Below, in pieces: positions 35,844 to 45,107 of a stretch of DNA of 64,000 nt. Both the position numbers and the translations under genes were made by a program. Origin of the DNA: Gammaproteobacteria bacterium (GTDB taxonomy: Bacteria; Pseudomonadota; Gammaproteobacteria; Coxiellales; Coxiellaceae); assembly GCA_030425685.1 (NCBI GenBank), contig JAUIAD010000021.1, forward strand, positions 1 to 64,000. The letters run 5' to 3'. The notes under the pieces are model-generated. The model made no database searches. It saw nothing but the letters and a program-made list of their open reading frames with translations, and was not told where the DNA came from. Every line of letters begins with the position of its first letter. The stretch's first letter is position 1.

Positions 35844-36554
35844 CTACTCCTTACTGCTTAAAATTTGTTTTTTTATGCCTGTGATCGCTTTCGTTGGGTT
35901 CAATCCTTTAGGGCAAACTGAAGCACAATTCATGATGCCACGACAACGATAGACGCTATATGCATCTGTCATTTTTTGAAGTCGTCCTGATTTATTTACA
36001 TCGCGACTATCAGCGAGAAAGCGTTGCGTATTTAAGAGTGCTGCTGGACCCATAAACTTATCAGGATTCCACCAATATGACGGGCATGCTCCCGAGCAAC
36101 AGCCACATAAGATACACTCATAAAGTCCATCCAACTGTGCGCGCTCCTCGGGCGACTGAATCTGCTCTTTCTCTGGGAGCTCTAAAGCTGGTTGTAAATA
36201 TGGCTCTCCACGCTTGTATTGCTCATAGAAATTCTCCATATCTACAATGAGGTCTCTAATGACGGGAAAACCAGGCAAAGGCCTCAACGAAATCTTGTTT
36301 GGCAAACTACTTAAAGGCGTGATACAAGATAGTCCATTCTTACCATTAATATTCATACCATCAGAGCCACAAACACCTTCCCCGCAAGAGCGACGAAAAC
36401 CAAGTGTGTCATCCACTTGCTTGATGTACTCAAGCGCATCTAATAGCATCTGACCTTGAAAGGCCTCTCGATTAATATGGTATGTACGCATATAAGGCTT
36501 TTTATCTTTGTTAGGATCATAGCGGTAAATATCGATGATGTGTTCACGATTCAT
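35844..36554 (-). CDS. sdhB: Succinate dehydrogenase iron-sulfur subunit
   Basis: 236 residues from ATG 36554, chosen because AGGAGAGGG precedes it and it lies one base after the sdhA stop; the open frame extends farther upstream inside sdhA. Cluster ligands are visible: [2Fe-2S] CGEGVCGSDGMNINGKNGLSC starting near residue 55, then CILCGCCSGACP and CRGIMNCASVCPKGLNP for the [4Fe-4S] and [3Fe-4S] clusters. It carries electrons from SdhA flavin to quinone at the membrane. Length is normal for SdhB. Confidence 0.96.
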   Translation of the reverse strand: MNREHIIDIYRYDPNKDKKPYMRTYHINREAFQGQMLLDALEYIKQVDDTLGFRRSCGEGVCGSDGMNINGKNGLSCITPLSSLPNKISLRPLPGFPVIRDLIVDMENFYEQYKRGEPYLQPALELPEKEQIQSPEERAQLDGLYECILCGCCSGACPSYWWNPDKFMGPAALLNTQRFLADSRDVNKSGRLQKMTDAYSVYRCRGIMNCASVCPKGLNPTKAITGIKKQILSSKE

Positions 36555-36555
36555 A

Positions 36556-38316
36556 TTATTCCCTCTCCTGTAGCTCGATCGGATCAACTTTATGAGGCAG
36601 TTGATTGACCTCACGATAAGCCATATGTCCATCTGCAAAATAAAGGCTGTGTTTCTGCCAGTGAACATCATCACGCTCTGGCATGTCATAACGTGAATGC
36701 GCCCCACGACTTTCTTTACGATTGTTAGCAAGATGCGCTGTTGCTTTGGCAACAGCCATTAGATTATCTAGCTCGAGCGCTTCTATTCTAGCATAGTTAA
36801 ATGTGCTTGAACGGTCATTCAAAAGCCCAAACTGAATGCGTTTTTCAATCTGTTCTAAAATATGCAGGCCTTTCTCCATGGCCTTACCCTCACGAAACAC
36901 CCCAAAATTATCTTGCATCGCTTGTCTCAGTTCACCCCTCAAACCTGAAGGTGACTCGTGATTTGATTTATTATGCCAACGATCATAACGTGACAATGCA
37001 TCATCAATGTATTCATCGTCTACTTCAAAATGATCAAGGTGATCAATCTCTTGCTCAAGCTCAATGCCAACTGCACGACCAAAGACGACAATATCAAGTA
37101 ATGAATTTGCACCCAATCTATTAGCACCATGCACGGAAACACAAGCGCACTCACCAGCTGCATATAGTCCATTAACCAATGAGTCACACCCATTCTTAAC
37201 GGTAATCACTTGACCACTCAAGGTGGTGGGTATCCCCCCCATCATGTAATGACAGGTTGGAACAACAGGGATTGGTTCAGAAACGGGATCCACACCAGCA
37301 AACGTTTTAGCCAAATCACAAATTCCTGGTAATCGGCTATCTAAAATATCTTTTCCGAGGTGATCCAGTTTAAGCAAAACATGATCTTTATACTTGCCTG
37401 CACCTCGGCCTTCTAAAATTTCAATGGTAGATGAGCGTGATACGATATCACGACAGTCCAAATCTTTTAGGTGCGGTGAATACCGCTCCATATAACGCTC
37501 ACCCGATCCATTGATTAAGTAACCACCCTCTCCACGGCACCCTTCAGTCACCAGGCAACCCGACCCTGCAATACCTGTTGGGTGAAATTGCCAAAACTCC
37601 ATATCTTGCAAGGGCAGCTCAGCCCTCAATACCATACCAAGACCATCGCCTGTGTTGATGTAGGCATTCGTCGTAGACGCATAAATTCTCCCTGCACCAC
37701 CAGTTGCCAGAACAACGGCTTTAGATTTAAATAACGCCAACTCACCACTCTTAATACATAAGGCAATCACACCGACAATATTACCGTGCTTATCTTTTAC
37801 CAATTCAATGCTATACCATTCATTAAAAAATTGTGTATCTGCTTTTATATTATTCTGATACAGCGTATGTAGTAGAGCATGTCCAGTGCGGTCAGCAGCA
37901 GCACAAGTGCGCTTGACAGGTCGCTTGCCAAACTCTTGCGTATGACCACCGAAACTTCTCTGATAAATCGTACCATTGTCTAGACGTGAAAATGGCAAAC
38001 CCATATGCTCTAACTCATAAACGGTCTTTGGTGCCTGTTCACACATATACTCAATCGCATCTTGATCGCCTAAAAAATCAGAACCTTTAACCGTGTCAAA
38101 CATATGCCACTGCCAACTATCATCTTCAACATTACCAAGAGATGCAGCAATACCGCCTTGTGCTGACACAGTATGCGATCTTGTTGGAAATACTTTACTA
38201 ATAACGGCGATTTTATTGCCTGATTTCGCTAGCTGATACGCGGCACGCAGTCCAGCGCCTCCAGCTCCGACAATAATGACATCGAATATAAACGTTGATT
38301 TAATTAATTTGTTCAT
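36556..38316 (-). CDS. sdhA: Succinate dehydrogenase flavoprotein subunit
   Basis: 586 residues. It has FAD-binding [18 protein letters not shown] at residue 14, the His flavinylation site in [11 protein letters not shown], substrate-binding [13 protein letters not shown] and [11 protein letters not shown], and the C-terminal [18 protein letters not shown]. It oxidises succinate to fumarate on the cytoplasmic side of the inner membrane. Length and all key residues are intact. It starts 1 bp after sdhD ends. Since most such bacteria carry a chromosomal sdh, this is probably an extra copy; whether it is the only one cannot be told here. Confidence 0.97.
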   Translation of the reverse strand: MNKLIKSTFIFDVIIVGAGGAGLRAAYQLAKSGNKIAVISKVFPTRSHTVSAQGGIAASLGNVEDDSWQWHMFDTVKGSDFLGDQDAIEYMCEQAPKTVYELEHMGLPFSRLDNGTIYQRSFGGHTQEFGKRPVKRTCAAADRTGHALLHTLYQNNIKADTQFFNEWYSIELVKDKHGNIVGVIALCIKSGELALFKSKAVVLATGGAGRIYASTTNAYINTGDGLGMVLRAELPLQDMEFWQFHPTGIAGSGCLVTEGCRGEGGYLINGSGERYMERYSPHLKDLDCRDIVSRSSTIEILEGRGAGKYKDHVLLKLDHLGKDILDSRLPGICDLAKTFAGVDPVSEPIPVVPTCHYMMGGIPTTLSGQVITVKNGCDSLVNGLYAAGECACVSVHGANRLGANSLLDIVVFGRAVGIELEQEIDHLDHFEVDDEYIDDALSRYDRWHNKSNHESPSGLRGELRQAMQDNFGVFREGKAMEKGLHILEQIEKRIQFGLLNDRSSTFNYARIEALELDNLMAVAKATAHLANNRKESRGAHSRYDMPERDDVHWQKHSLYFADGHMAYREVNQLPHKVDPIELQERE

Positions 38317-38317
38317 A

Positions 38318-38665
38318 CTAACTCCATCTCATCCATAACATAACCAAAATTGGGGGTAGGCTAATAGCGATAACGTACACCTTGAGACATTGAATCATTA
38401 TGTGCTGCAAACAAAGATTAGGAATATAATCTGTAATGACAGTCCATATACCCACCCAACTATGAAGCGCTATGGAAATAAAGGATAACCCAGTTAAAAT
38501 GGTTATTGGCCATGACAAAATAAATCGATGCCATCTAGAAAATTCTAGTGTGTTTGTGCTTAATAAGAAAATGAAGTAAACCAGCAGCGTGATTAGCAAT
38601 ACCACTGCTGAAATACGTTGAATTAGCCAATCATATTTACCTCGCTGACTCACATAGCTAAACAT
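38318..38665 (-). CDS. sdhD: Succinate dehydrogenase membrane anchor subunit
   Basis: 115 residues with three membrane helices. The SdhD start signature [21 protein letters not shown] is present, and [16 protein letters not shown] holds the heme-ligand His and the Asp-Tyr near the quinone site. It overlaps sdhC by 8 bp. Length and helix number are typical. Confidence 0.93.
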   Translation of the reverse strand: MFSYVSQRGKYDWLIQRISAVVLLITLLVYFIFLLSTNTLEFSRWHRFILSWPITILTGLSFISIALHSWVGIWTVITDYIPNLCLQHIMIQCLKVYVIAISLPPILVMLWMRWS

Positions 38666-39029
38666 AAATGCCTCCTATGACAGCTGTCACGATAGTAAGG
38701 CCAATCACGATCCAGGCAGACATCATGCCTGTTTGGTAACTTTCACCGACACCTGCATCCATCAATAAATGCCTTACACCGGCATAGGTATGATAACTGA
38801 TGTCAGCGATAATACTGGAAAGGAAGAACTTGCTCAAAGGGCGTGACAAGCAGTTAACAACAGCCTCATAAGCACTCTGGCTGTGAATGGATACAAGAAA
38901 TAGCAAGATTAACCAAGGAATGGCAACAAACAAAATGACGCCACTAATACGGTGAAAAATAGAAATCACTGCCGTAACAGGGAAAGTCATTTTACTGAGA
39001 TTTAGAAAACGTACTGTATTGTCCTTCAT
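38658..39029 (-). CDS. sdhC: Succinate dehydrogenase cytochrome b556 subunit
   Basis: 123 residues with three membrane helices. VISIFHRISGVILF is the quinone-site Ser/Arg helix and SYHTYAGVRHLLMDAG carries the heme b His. The N-terminus is slightly different from the common RPLSPHLTIY form (VRFLNLSKMTFPVTA). First gene of the sdhCDAB-cydAB operon, read divergently from the LysR-type regulator. Confidence 0.93.
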   Translation of the reverse strand: MKDNTVRFLNLSKMTFPVTAVISIFHRISGVILFVAIPWLILLFLVSIHSQSAYEAVVNCLSRPLSKFFLSSIIADISYHTYAGVRHLLMDAGVGESYQTGMMSAWIVIGLTIVTAVIGGIYV

Positions 39030-39154
39030 TTGCCCAACCCTTAACCAATTTGCTAATTGATAGGTGCTATTGTAGCAACCAGATATTCATATTGATAATT
39101 AATAATTATTGTGATATACATAACCTGTGTTTATGTATTTTCAACTTATTGATT
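39030..39154. promoter_or_regulatory. Divergent sdhC-lysR control region
   Basis: 125 bp between the starts of sdhC and the LysR gene. It is very AT-rich with the near-symmetric ATAATTAATAATTAT at 39095-39109, a plausible LysR-type box. Both promoters must be here because the genes are back to back. Site assignment is a guess from symmetry. Confidence 0.4.
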
Positions 39155-40051
39155 ATGGATAATGTTTTGAAACACCCGCTACCGCTAGCCAAGCTACGAA
39201 TGTTTGCTGAAACCGTTTGTCAGAATTCTATCACCAAGGCAGCCGAACAACTGAATGTGACCCAGCCAGCCGTGTCCACGGCCATCAAGAATCTCGAATC
39301 ATTTTTCGACGTTAAGCTTATCGAGGTAATTAGCAAGAAGATTCACCTAACGGCAGCAGGACATGTGCTCTACAAAAGTTGGCTTGACGTATCAGTATCG
39401 ATGGAAAACCTACAGTTTGAGATGGAGTCTTTTCATTCAGGAGTGGCTGGCAAGCTGCGCATTGTCATGGTCTCTAGCGGCAAGTATTTTGTACCAGAGG
39501 TCATCCATCGCTTTTTACAAACCTATCCTAACGTGAAGTTTAGTTGCGATATCAAACGACGCGACTTCATCACTAAGGCGATGGATAACAATACGTATGA
39601 TTTAGCTATATTAACTGACCCCCCGCACAGCCCACACCTTTCTCAATACACATTGCGCGACAACACGCTCGTTTTTATTATTCACCCAGCACATCCGCTT
39701 GCTCAAAAAAAGTCAGTAACACTGAGCGAGTTGGAAGCAGTGCCTTTTATCATGCGTGAAAGCACGGCACTCATATCGCAAATGCTGCTAGAGTTATTTG
39801 TTCATAACCATCTAACACTAAAGACGCTGTTTGAAATGGATAGTACTGAAGCGGTTAAGCAAGCTGTTATTTCTGGCCTTGGCACGGCACTCGTCCCTCG
39901 CTTGTGCATTGAAAGAGAGCTAAAGTATGGCATTCTCAAGTTACTGAACATAGACGGCATTCAATTATGTAACAAATGGGTGCTCACCTGCGCCAAATAC
40001 ACAGAGCATCTAAAGATATTTCAAAATTTTTTATCGTTTTCAAAAAAATGA
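39155..40051 (+). CDS. LysR-family transcriptional regulator
   Basis: 298 residues from ATG 39155; the frame runs farther upstream but that part is not LysR-like. The winged helix-turn-helix is at residues 8-66 (LAKLRMFAETVCQNSITKAAEQLNVTQPAVSTAIKNLESFF). The periplasmic-binding-like effector domain (about 95-295) includes GKLRIVMVSSGKYFVPEVIHRF. It is divergent from sdhCDAB-cydAB, so it most likely controls that operon in response to a small metabolite; the effector is unknown. Confidence 0.88.
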   Translation: MDNVLKHPLPLAKLRMFAETVCQNSITKAAEQLNVTQPAVSTAIKNLESFFDVKLIEVISKKIHLTAAGHVLYKSWLDVSVSMENLQFEMESFHSGVAGKLRIVMVSSGKYFVPEVIHRFLQTYPNVKFSCDIKRRDFITKAMDNNTYDLAILTDPPHSPHLSQYTLRDNTLVFIIHPAHPLAQKKSVTLSELEAVPFIMRESTALISQMLLELFVHNHLTLKTLFEMDSTEAVKQAVISGLGTALVPRLCIERELKYGILKLLNIDGIQLCNKWVLTCAKYTEHLKIFQNFLSFSKK

Positions 40052-40189
40052 AGCAATAAAAGTACTGTTTTACTAACAACTTATATGAATATCAATTATA
40101 TTCTCATGAAAAAAAGAGTGGGCTTTCAGCAAGCATGCTTGACGTACCAAATTCCTCTATTTGAACCTATCCATCAGCGCCACAGATGA

Positions 40190-40455
40190 CGACTAGCAAA
40201 ACCAATATCTCCTGATAACACTGGTGGCATAAATTAGCATTTCTTGTCCTGGGATCCTTAATCTACGAGAAGTGATTCTTGATGTTATTAACAAGTTGAG
40301 TTTGATCCATGCTTTCGTATCCACTCATTTTTAATTTCATCAGCAGATTCTGCAATATCCTTCTAATCGAAAATACCATCAGGTGCAATCTTGCGATAAT
40401 AGTCAATCTATTATGAACATAAGCCACATTTGCTATTATAAAATACTGTGATCAT
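40190..40455 (-). pseudogene. Decayed DCC-family (DUF393) gene
   Basis: Minus strand from ATG 40455 reads MITVFYNSKCGLCS, then two stop codons and IDYYRKIAPDGIFD, a stop, KDIAESADEIKNEWIRKHGSN, then more stops. This parallels the intact DCC protein at 32958-33329 (YDGHCGICRREIDYYRSIAPKDTF). It lies 138 bp downstream of the FeS photolyase gene. The flanking 40052-40189 and 40456-40592 hold no gene I can support. Confidence 0.75.
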
Positions 40456-40592
40456 GTTATTTCTCATTTCTGTTACTACTCCATCGCTTGGAAAAGTATT
40501 TTACCTCATCCCAATTTTTTGACCATTTTTTCACCATGAAAAAGGCTTTTCACAAACAAGGTATATTTTAGTCGGTAAACCAGACTTCTTTT

Positions 40593-42116
40593 TCATTCAA
40601 TATTGCTCAAAAATCTTCTACTATCATCACGAATAGCTTTTTGTTTCTTTTCGTCCATTCGATCAAATGTCTTGTACATCATGCCAATGCGATGATTGCC
40701 TCTCAGTTTTTTACGATTGCGGTCTAAAAAGTCCCAATAAAGATAATTAAAAGGGCATGCGTTAGCGCCATTCTTTTTTGTTACTTTGTAGCTGCAGTTT
40801 TTGCAATAATTAGACATTTTATTGATGTAGTTGCCACCAGCAGCATAAGGTTTGCTGGCCAGATATCCGCCATCAGAAAATAAAATCATACCAGATACAT
40901 TTGGAAGCTCAACCCACTCATAAGCATCAGCATAAACAATCAAGAACCACTCATTCACAGCTTTGGGATCAATGCCAGCCAACAAGGCAAAATTGCCAAG
41001 CACCATAAGACGCTGAATATGATGGGCATAAGCATTTTGTTTTGTCTCCAGTACGCATTGCCGTAGGCAGTTCATTTTTGTGTTTGAGGTCCAGTAAAAA
41101 TCCGGCAGTTCCCGCTTGGCCTCGAAGAAATTCTGATCTGCATAGGTCGGCATTTTAAGCCAATAAATGCCACGTACATACTCACGCCAACCGATGATTT
41201 GACGAATAAATCCTTCTGCGGCATTGAGCGGCACGTCTCCTTGATAGTAGGCTATTTCTGCTGCCTGCACACATTCAAGAGGGAGAAGCAAGCCGCAATT
41301 CAGATAACAGCTGATATGTGAATGATACATCCAAGGCTCACCTTCAAGCATTGCATCCTGATAATCTCCAAATTTTTTTAACCTTTTTTTAATAAATTGA
41401 TCGAGAACTTGCAGCGCATCGGCGCGTGTGACGGCAAAATAAAATGGCTCCAAATCACCAAAATGATCTGAAAAGCTATCATAAACAAGAGATATTACTT
41501 CTTGCGTTATATCATCGACCTTGCTGATATAAGGTGGTGGTATAGTGAGACCCTCTTTGGGCGGTTTCCTGTTTTTGGTATCATAGTTCCATTGCCCCCC
41601 AATGGGAGCATCATCCTGCATCAAGATACCGTATTTCTTTCGCATTTCACGGTAGAAGTATTCCATGCGAAGCTGCTTACGACCTTTTTCCCAAGAGGAA
41701 AATTCATCGGGAGTGCATAAAAAGCGATCATCCTCTTTGAGTTCAACGGGGATACTCAATTCATCTCCTAGACTTCTTATAGCTTTAAGAACACGATACT
41801 CACCTGGATGCGTAATAATGATGCTATCGAAAGTATGTTTTTGCAGAATGCGTCGAACTTCACCTGTTAAGGATCCTGCATTATCTGGATCACTCAATTT
41901 TGTATATTTAACTTTGTAACCTTTAATTTTTAGCGCTTCGGCAAAATGCCTCATTGCTGAAAATAGAAATGCAATTTTCTTTTTATGGTGTTTGACATAG
42001 GTTGCCTCGTTGAAAACCTCGCACATCAGAACGACATCCACGCTGGGATCATAACCTTTCAGGCTTGAGATAGACTCTGAGAGTTGGTCACCTAAAATAA
42101 GTCGTATACTACTCAT
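40593..42116 (-). CDS. FeS-cluster cryptochrome/photolyase (prokaryotic (6-4)-type, FeS-BCP)
   Basis: 507 residues. N-terminal Rossmann-like domain (IRLILGDQLSESISSLKGYD; DVVLMCEVFNEATYV) and a C-terminal helical FAD domain with AEGFIRQIIGWREYVRGIYW, AYAHHIQRLMVLGNFALLAGIDP and YADAYEWVELPNVSGM. The last part has the Cys pattern YCKNCSYKV...CPFNYLYWDFL, which with an upstream Cys (CLRQC) gives the four [4Fe-4S] ligands of the PhrB/CryB class. Such enzymes use light to repair (6-4) photoproducts. It follows two decayed photolyase genes and lies in a flavoprotein cluster on the minus strand. Confidence 0.93.
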   Translation of the reverse strand: MSSIRLILGDQLSESISSLKGYDPSVDVVLMCEVFNEATYVKHHKKKIAFLFSAMRHFAEALKIKGYKVKYTKLSDPDNAGSLTGEVRRILQKHTFDSIIITHPGEYRVLKAIRSLGDELSIPVELKEDDRFLCTPDEFSSWEKGRKQLRMEYFYREMRKKYGILMQDDAPIGGQWNYDTKNRKPPKEGLTIPPPYISKVDDITQEVISLVYDSFSDHFGDLEPFYFAVTRADALQVLDQFIKKRLKKFGDYQDAMLEGEPWMYHSHISCYLNCGLLLPLECVQAAEIAYYQGDVPLNAAEGFIRQIIGWREYVRGIYWLKMPTYADQNFFEAKRELPDFYWTSNTKMNCLRQCVLETKQNAYAHHIQRLMVLGNFALLAGIDPKAVNEWFLIVYADAYEWVELPNVSGMILFSDGGYLASKPYAAGGNYINKMSNYCKNCSYKVTKKNGANACPFNYLYWDFLDRNRKKLRGNHRIGMMYKTFDRMDEKKQKAIRDDSRRFLSNIE

Positions 42117-42135
42117 GATTTCCCTTTTTTAATGA

Positions 42136-42342
42136 TTAAAAAGCTATTAATGATGACTCAATTGACTGCTTTATATCAACAATATCTTTTGGGTAGGTTA
42201 ATTCCAGCTTGATACCAGCTTTTTTTAGAATATGTCCTAGGCTTCCCATGGCATATTCTCCGTTTGCAGCTTTCGTTAATGCCAGATTATCCGATAGTCT
42301 TAGGTCTTGGCGAAACCGATGGATGGCAATTTTATCGGTCAT
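42136..42342 (-). pseudogene. Class I photolyase remnant with large internal deletion
   Basis: A 68-codon open frame. Its head is a photolyase start (MTDKIAIHRFRQDLRLSDNLALTKAAN) and its tail looks like the end of one (YPKDIVDIKQSIESSLIAF, compare the usual YPxPIVDHKxxRxxAL). The roughly 400 residues between are missing, joined around GEYAMGSLGHILKKAG. It cannot make a functional photolyase. It begins inside the end of the previous photolyase relic. Confidence 0.7.
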
Positions 42343-42710
42343 AGCGGCAATCCCTCTTTAGTATTGTTTTTTTTCTTTTACCCAATATTCTTGGCAACCC
42401 TGAATTCCACGCCTCAAAATAATCGTTGTTACAATTTTGTTCTCTCAAACAATCGTAGGCTGTATCAATTTTTTTAAACTCAACGCATGGTTCATCTTTC
42501 AGCTTTTGTCTAATATTACTCATCGATTGATCAAGCTCACGCGGGAATTCTTGCAAAAAAAATAATCCCGCTGACTCATATCGGAATGATGCCAAAGTTC
42601 TGACTCAAGAATATAGAATAGAGAGGTAAAACAGAGCCACTTTTAGCAACCTGTGTTAAAGATTCATGATCCTTTATTCGTAAATCTCTTTTGAACCAAA
42701 CAATATGCAT
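42332..42710 (-). pseudogene. Second photolyase/cryptochrome relic
   Basis: From ATG 42710, directly after the SDR stop, the minus strand reads MHIVWFKRDLRIKDHESLTQVAKSG, VLPLYILESELWHHSDMSQRDY, a photolyase N-terminus. Then a T-rich run (near 42560) shifts the frame, and the continuation FFLQEFPRELDQSMSNIRQKL, YDCLREQN is read in the next frame and ends in DYFEAWNSG, like the start of a FAD-domain motif. A frameshift and large deletion have inactivated it. An 87-codon frame at 42332-42595 is the second part of it, not an independent gene. Confidence 0.7.
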
Positions 42711-43412
42711 TTAAGCTAAGATCTCCTTACCGTCCCAAGCAAAACATTTACCTGTTTGCCCTGGCGTCAGATTTTCTAAAACATCCAATAGCTTCACAGC
42801 AGAGTATTCAGGCGTAAACAACTTACCCTTTGCTACATTAGCTTGAAATGGTTTTGATAAATTACTGTCAACCGTACCAGGATGGAGACCGATGATAATC
42901 GCCCGTTTGTTCCTTCGGCCAATCTCAATTGAGGCATTCTTGATGATCATATTAAGCGCTGCTTTTGAGGCACGGTAAGCATACCAACCACCAAATTGAT
43001 TATCAGATATACTGCCTACACGCGCATATAGCACTGCAAATATTGATGACTGATCTGTATTCAGCTTCGGCAGGAAATATTTGGATATAAGAGAAGGAAC
43101 GATAGTATTGACCTCAAAAATGCGATGAAACTTTTCTGCTGATAAGTCTCTCAAAGATTTTTCTGGCATAATTTCGAGATCGTGTAATATGCCATTAGCC
43201 ACAATGACCAAATCTAGGGGTTTTTCTTTTGTAGCGAGTTCAGCAGCTTCAGCAATAGAGTCCTCGCTGCTATAATCAATTTTATGCTCGCCATTTCTAG
43301 AAAAAGCAAACAAGCTTGCACTCGGATATTCTTTAGATAGGAGCGTAGTAAAAGCACTTCCTATCGCACCAGAAGCGCCAAGAATGGCGATATTTTTTCT
43401 GTCAAAGCTCAT
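42711..43412 (-). CDS. Short-chain dehydrogenase/reductase
   Basis: 233 residues. NAD(P)-binding IAILGASGAIGSAFTTLL at residue 8, VIVANGILH in place of the usual NNAG, and the YAYRASKAALNMIIKNAS active-site helix with Tyr and Lys. It resembles the CsgA-like SDRs often seen beside photolyase genes. The stop is followed at once by the photolyase relic start, and its own start overlaps the FAD oxidoreductase by 4 bp, so it belongs to the same operon. Substrate unknown. Confidence 0.87.
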   Translation of the reverse strand: MSFDRKNIAILGASGAIGSAFTTLLSKEYPSASLFAFSRNGEHKIDYSSEDSIAEAAELATKEKPLDLVIVANGILHDLEIMPEKSLRDLSAEKFHRIFEVNTIVPSLISKYFLPKLNTDQSSIFAVLYARVGSISDNQFGGWYAYRASKAALNMIIKNASIEIGRRNKRAIIIGLHPGTVDSNLSKPFQANVAKGKLFTPEYSAVKLLDVLENLTPGQTGKCFAWDGKEILA

Positions 43413-44395
43413 AAAGTGCTCTCTTTCATTTTAAAGATCAGGTTGTAGGCAGAGGTAAAAGCTCCCTCAACGCGACCACCAAGACACCAATCACCACAAA
43501 CAGCCAGTTTATGTTCATAATCTAAAAATATAGGACTGTTATCGTCTTTTTTAGCATTGTTGGCGTAGCGCCATCCGTGAGCAGTTTTGTGATCCGCTGA
43601 ACTAAGATCATATTGGATAATGCGGCTAGCTTCTGAAATTAAATGCTGCATTACTTTTTCACGATCATCGTCAATATGAGCTTCTGCGTATTGTTCAGAT
43701 GAATGTACCATAAGAGTATAGCGATCTGCTCGTTGTGGTTTATGGCTATTAACTGCAATCCAACTCACGTCTGCATTTTTAACATAAGCAGCGTCGAATT
43801 GGAGAGGCAAATTTTGTTCAAATCCAAGCATGAGCGAAAAACATGCACGCATATCAATGTCTTTAATATTCCGATGATATTTGAAGAATTCAGGTAGCAG
43901 TTCTCCAGCCTGTGGGGAAGGCGATGTACATATAACCCAATCAAATCCATAGTAGTTCTCACCTTTATCGTCGCTTAATTGCCATTTTCCATCATGCTCA
44001 ATAGATACTATCCTTGTGTTGATGTAAACATTAAGACCCTCAGCTAAATATTTGGCAACCTTGTTCATACCCGGAACACCTACATAACGTGGCTCCTCGT
44101 CACTCCAGTTTCTTCTTTCTAGAATGTGACTGCCATCAAACTTAAAATAACGCGCATTCCATCGCTCAATGATAGATTGATCTATCAGTGGCTGAATAAA
44201 ATCTTGAAATGGCTTCGTTCTTGCTGTGAAATATTGTGCCCCATGATCAAAAAAGTAAGGTCCTGCCCTCCTTGTTGACATACGCCCACTCACTCCACGC
44301 GCCTTCTCAAAAAGAATAATCTCAGCATAATCTTTTAATAAATGAGCTGCTGACAGGCCTGAGAAACCCGCACCAATGACAGCAATTTTTGTCAT
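43409..44395 (-). CDS. Renalase-like NAD(P)/FAD-dependent oxidoreductase
   Basis: 328 residues. FAD-binding IAVIGAGFSGLSAAHLLKDYAEIILFEKARGVSGRM with STRRAGPYFFDHGAQYFTA, and the C-terminal FAD motif LAVCGDWCLGGRVEGAFTSAYNL. This is the amine-oxidase/renalase fold family found in phr gene clusters. Its function in them is unknown; a role in light stress or flavin/NADH repair has been suggested. Overlaps DUF3429 and SDR genes by 4 bp each. Confidence 0.87.
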   Translation of the reverse strand: MTKIAVIGAGFSGLSAAHLLKDYAEIILFEKARGVSGRMSTRRAGPYFFDHGAQYFTARTKPFQDFIQPLIDQSIIERWNARYFKFDGSHILERRNWSDEEPRYVGVPGMNKVAKYLAEGLNVYINTRIVSIEHDGKWQLSDDKGENYYGFDWVICTSPSPQAGELLPEFFKYHRNIKDIDMRACFSLMLGFEQNLPLQFDAAYVKNADVSWIAVNSHKPQRADRYTLMVHSSEQYAEAHIDDDREKVMQHLISEASRIIQYDLSSADHKTAHGWRYANNAKKDDNSPIFLDYEHKLAVCGDWCLGGRVEGAFTSAYNLIFKMKESTL

Positions 44396-44823
44396 GATAC
44401 AACCCCTGAAATAATGAGTGAAACAATCACGATTACTGAAACGAGCAGACGTGTCTGAAAGTATTTACGAGTGATTAAAGCAGTCTGAAAAAGACGATGA
44501 TCAATCATAAGTAAAATAACAAATGCAGCAACAAACATTATCATTAGAATTTTGAAACTAAACATCAAAAAGCCAAAACATAGTAAAATCGCTGCAATAT
44601 TGCTTAAAATTGGCAACACACGATGCCAGAAACCCTGAATATATAGGTGCTGTCCCCAATGTGCTCCTGATAAAAATGATGAAATCACAAGTCCATATAT
44701 ACTCAATACTTTTTCAATTGAACCAAGCAATGGCATCTGTTGAATACCAAAAATCAAACAAACAGCGCAGAAAATAAAAGGGATGGAACCAGCATAAGTT
44801 AGATAAGGGAGAATCTTGCTCAT
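44392..44823 (-). CDS. DUF3429 membrane protein
   Basis: 143 residues with four or five membrane helices. The DUF3429 pattern is seen in LTYAGSIPFIFCAV and SFLSGAHWGQHLY. Function unknown; genes of this family often accompany photolyase and FAD-oxidoreductase genes, as here. Its ATG overlaps the TGA of the truncated methyltransferase. Confidence 0.82.
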   Translation of the reverse strand: MSKILPYLTYAGSIPFIFCAVCLIFGIQQMPLLGSIEKVLSIYGLVISSFLSGAHWGQHLYIQGFWHRVLPILSNIAAILLCFGFLMFSFKILMIMFVAAFVILLMIDHRLFQTALITRKYFQTRLLVSVIVIVSLIISGVVS

Positions 44824-45107
44824 GACTTTACCTTATTTGAACTAGTTTGCTTCGGATTTTTTCTCGCTATCTCCAGAAAAGCAGGACCAAAATCAGATCC
44901 GATCAGTTCGCACCCTAGACGTGTTAAATAAAATAGCTGGGTTCCTGTACCATAAGCCATATCTACCATACTTTTTGAGTTGTGGTTTTTTAAATTTTTT
45001 CCGGTTACTTTATTTTTTCGTTCTGTATGATGTTTATTATCTGGAATATGAAAATATTCATGATATTGCTTATATTCTATTGGCAGCGCCAAATCTATAC
45101 TTTTCAA
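44820..45107 (-). pseudogene. Truncated class I methyltransferase (right copy)
   Basis: 95 codons starting at TTG 45107 with AGAGGAG upstream. It has the SAM-binding motif MVDMAYGTGTQLFYLTRLG and GSDFGPAFLEIARKN, then ends abruptly (PKQTSSNKVKS). Full enzymes have about 240 residues, so only the N-terminal third is left. Note AYGTG in place of ACGTG. The sequence and its upstream flank are a diverged copy of 29750-30105. It may still be translated because DUF3429 starts inside its end. Confidence 0.75.

Noticed and set aside
36555-36752. Long sdhB form with 66 extra residues
   Set aside because: The extension lies inside the sdhA coding region and lacks SdhB similarity; ATG 36554 has a strong ribosome site.
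42332-42595. Independent 87-residue gene
   Set aside because: Its sequence continues the photolyase relic that starts at 42710 in another frame, so it is the second part of a pseudogene.
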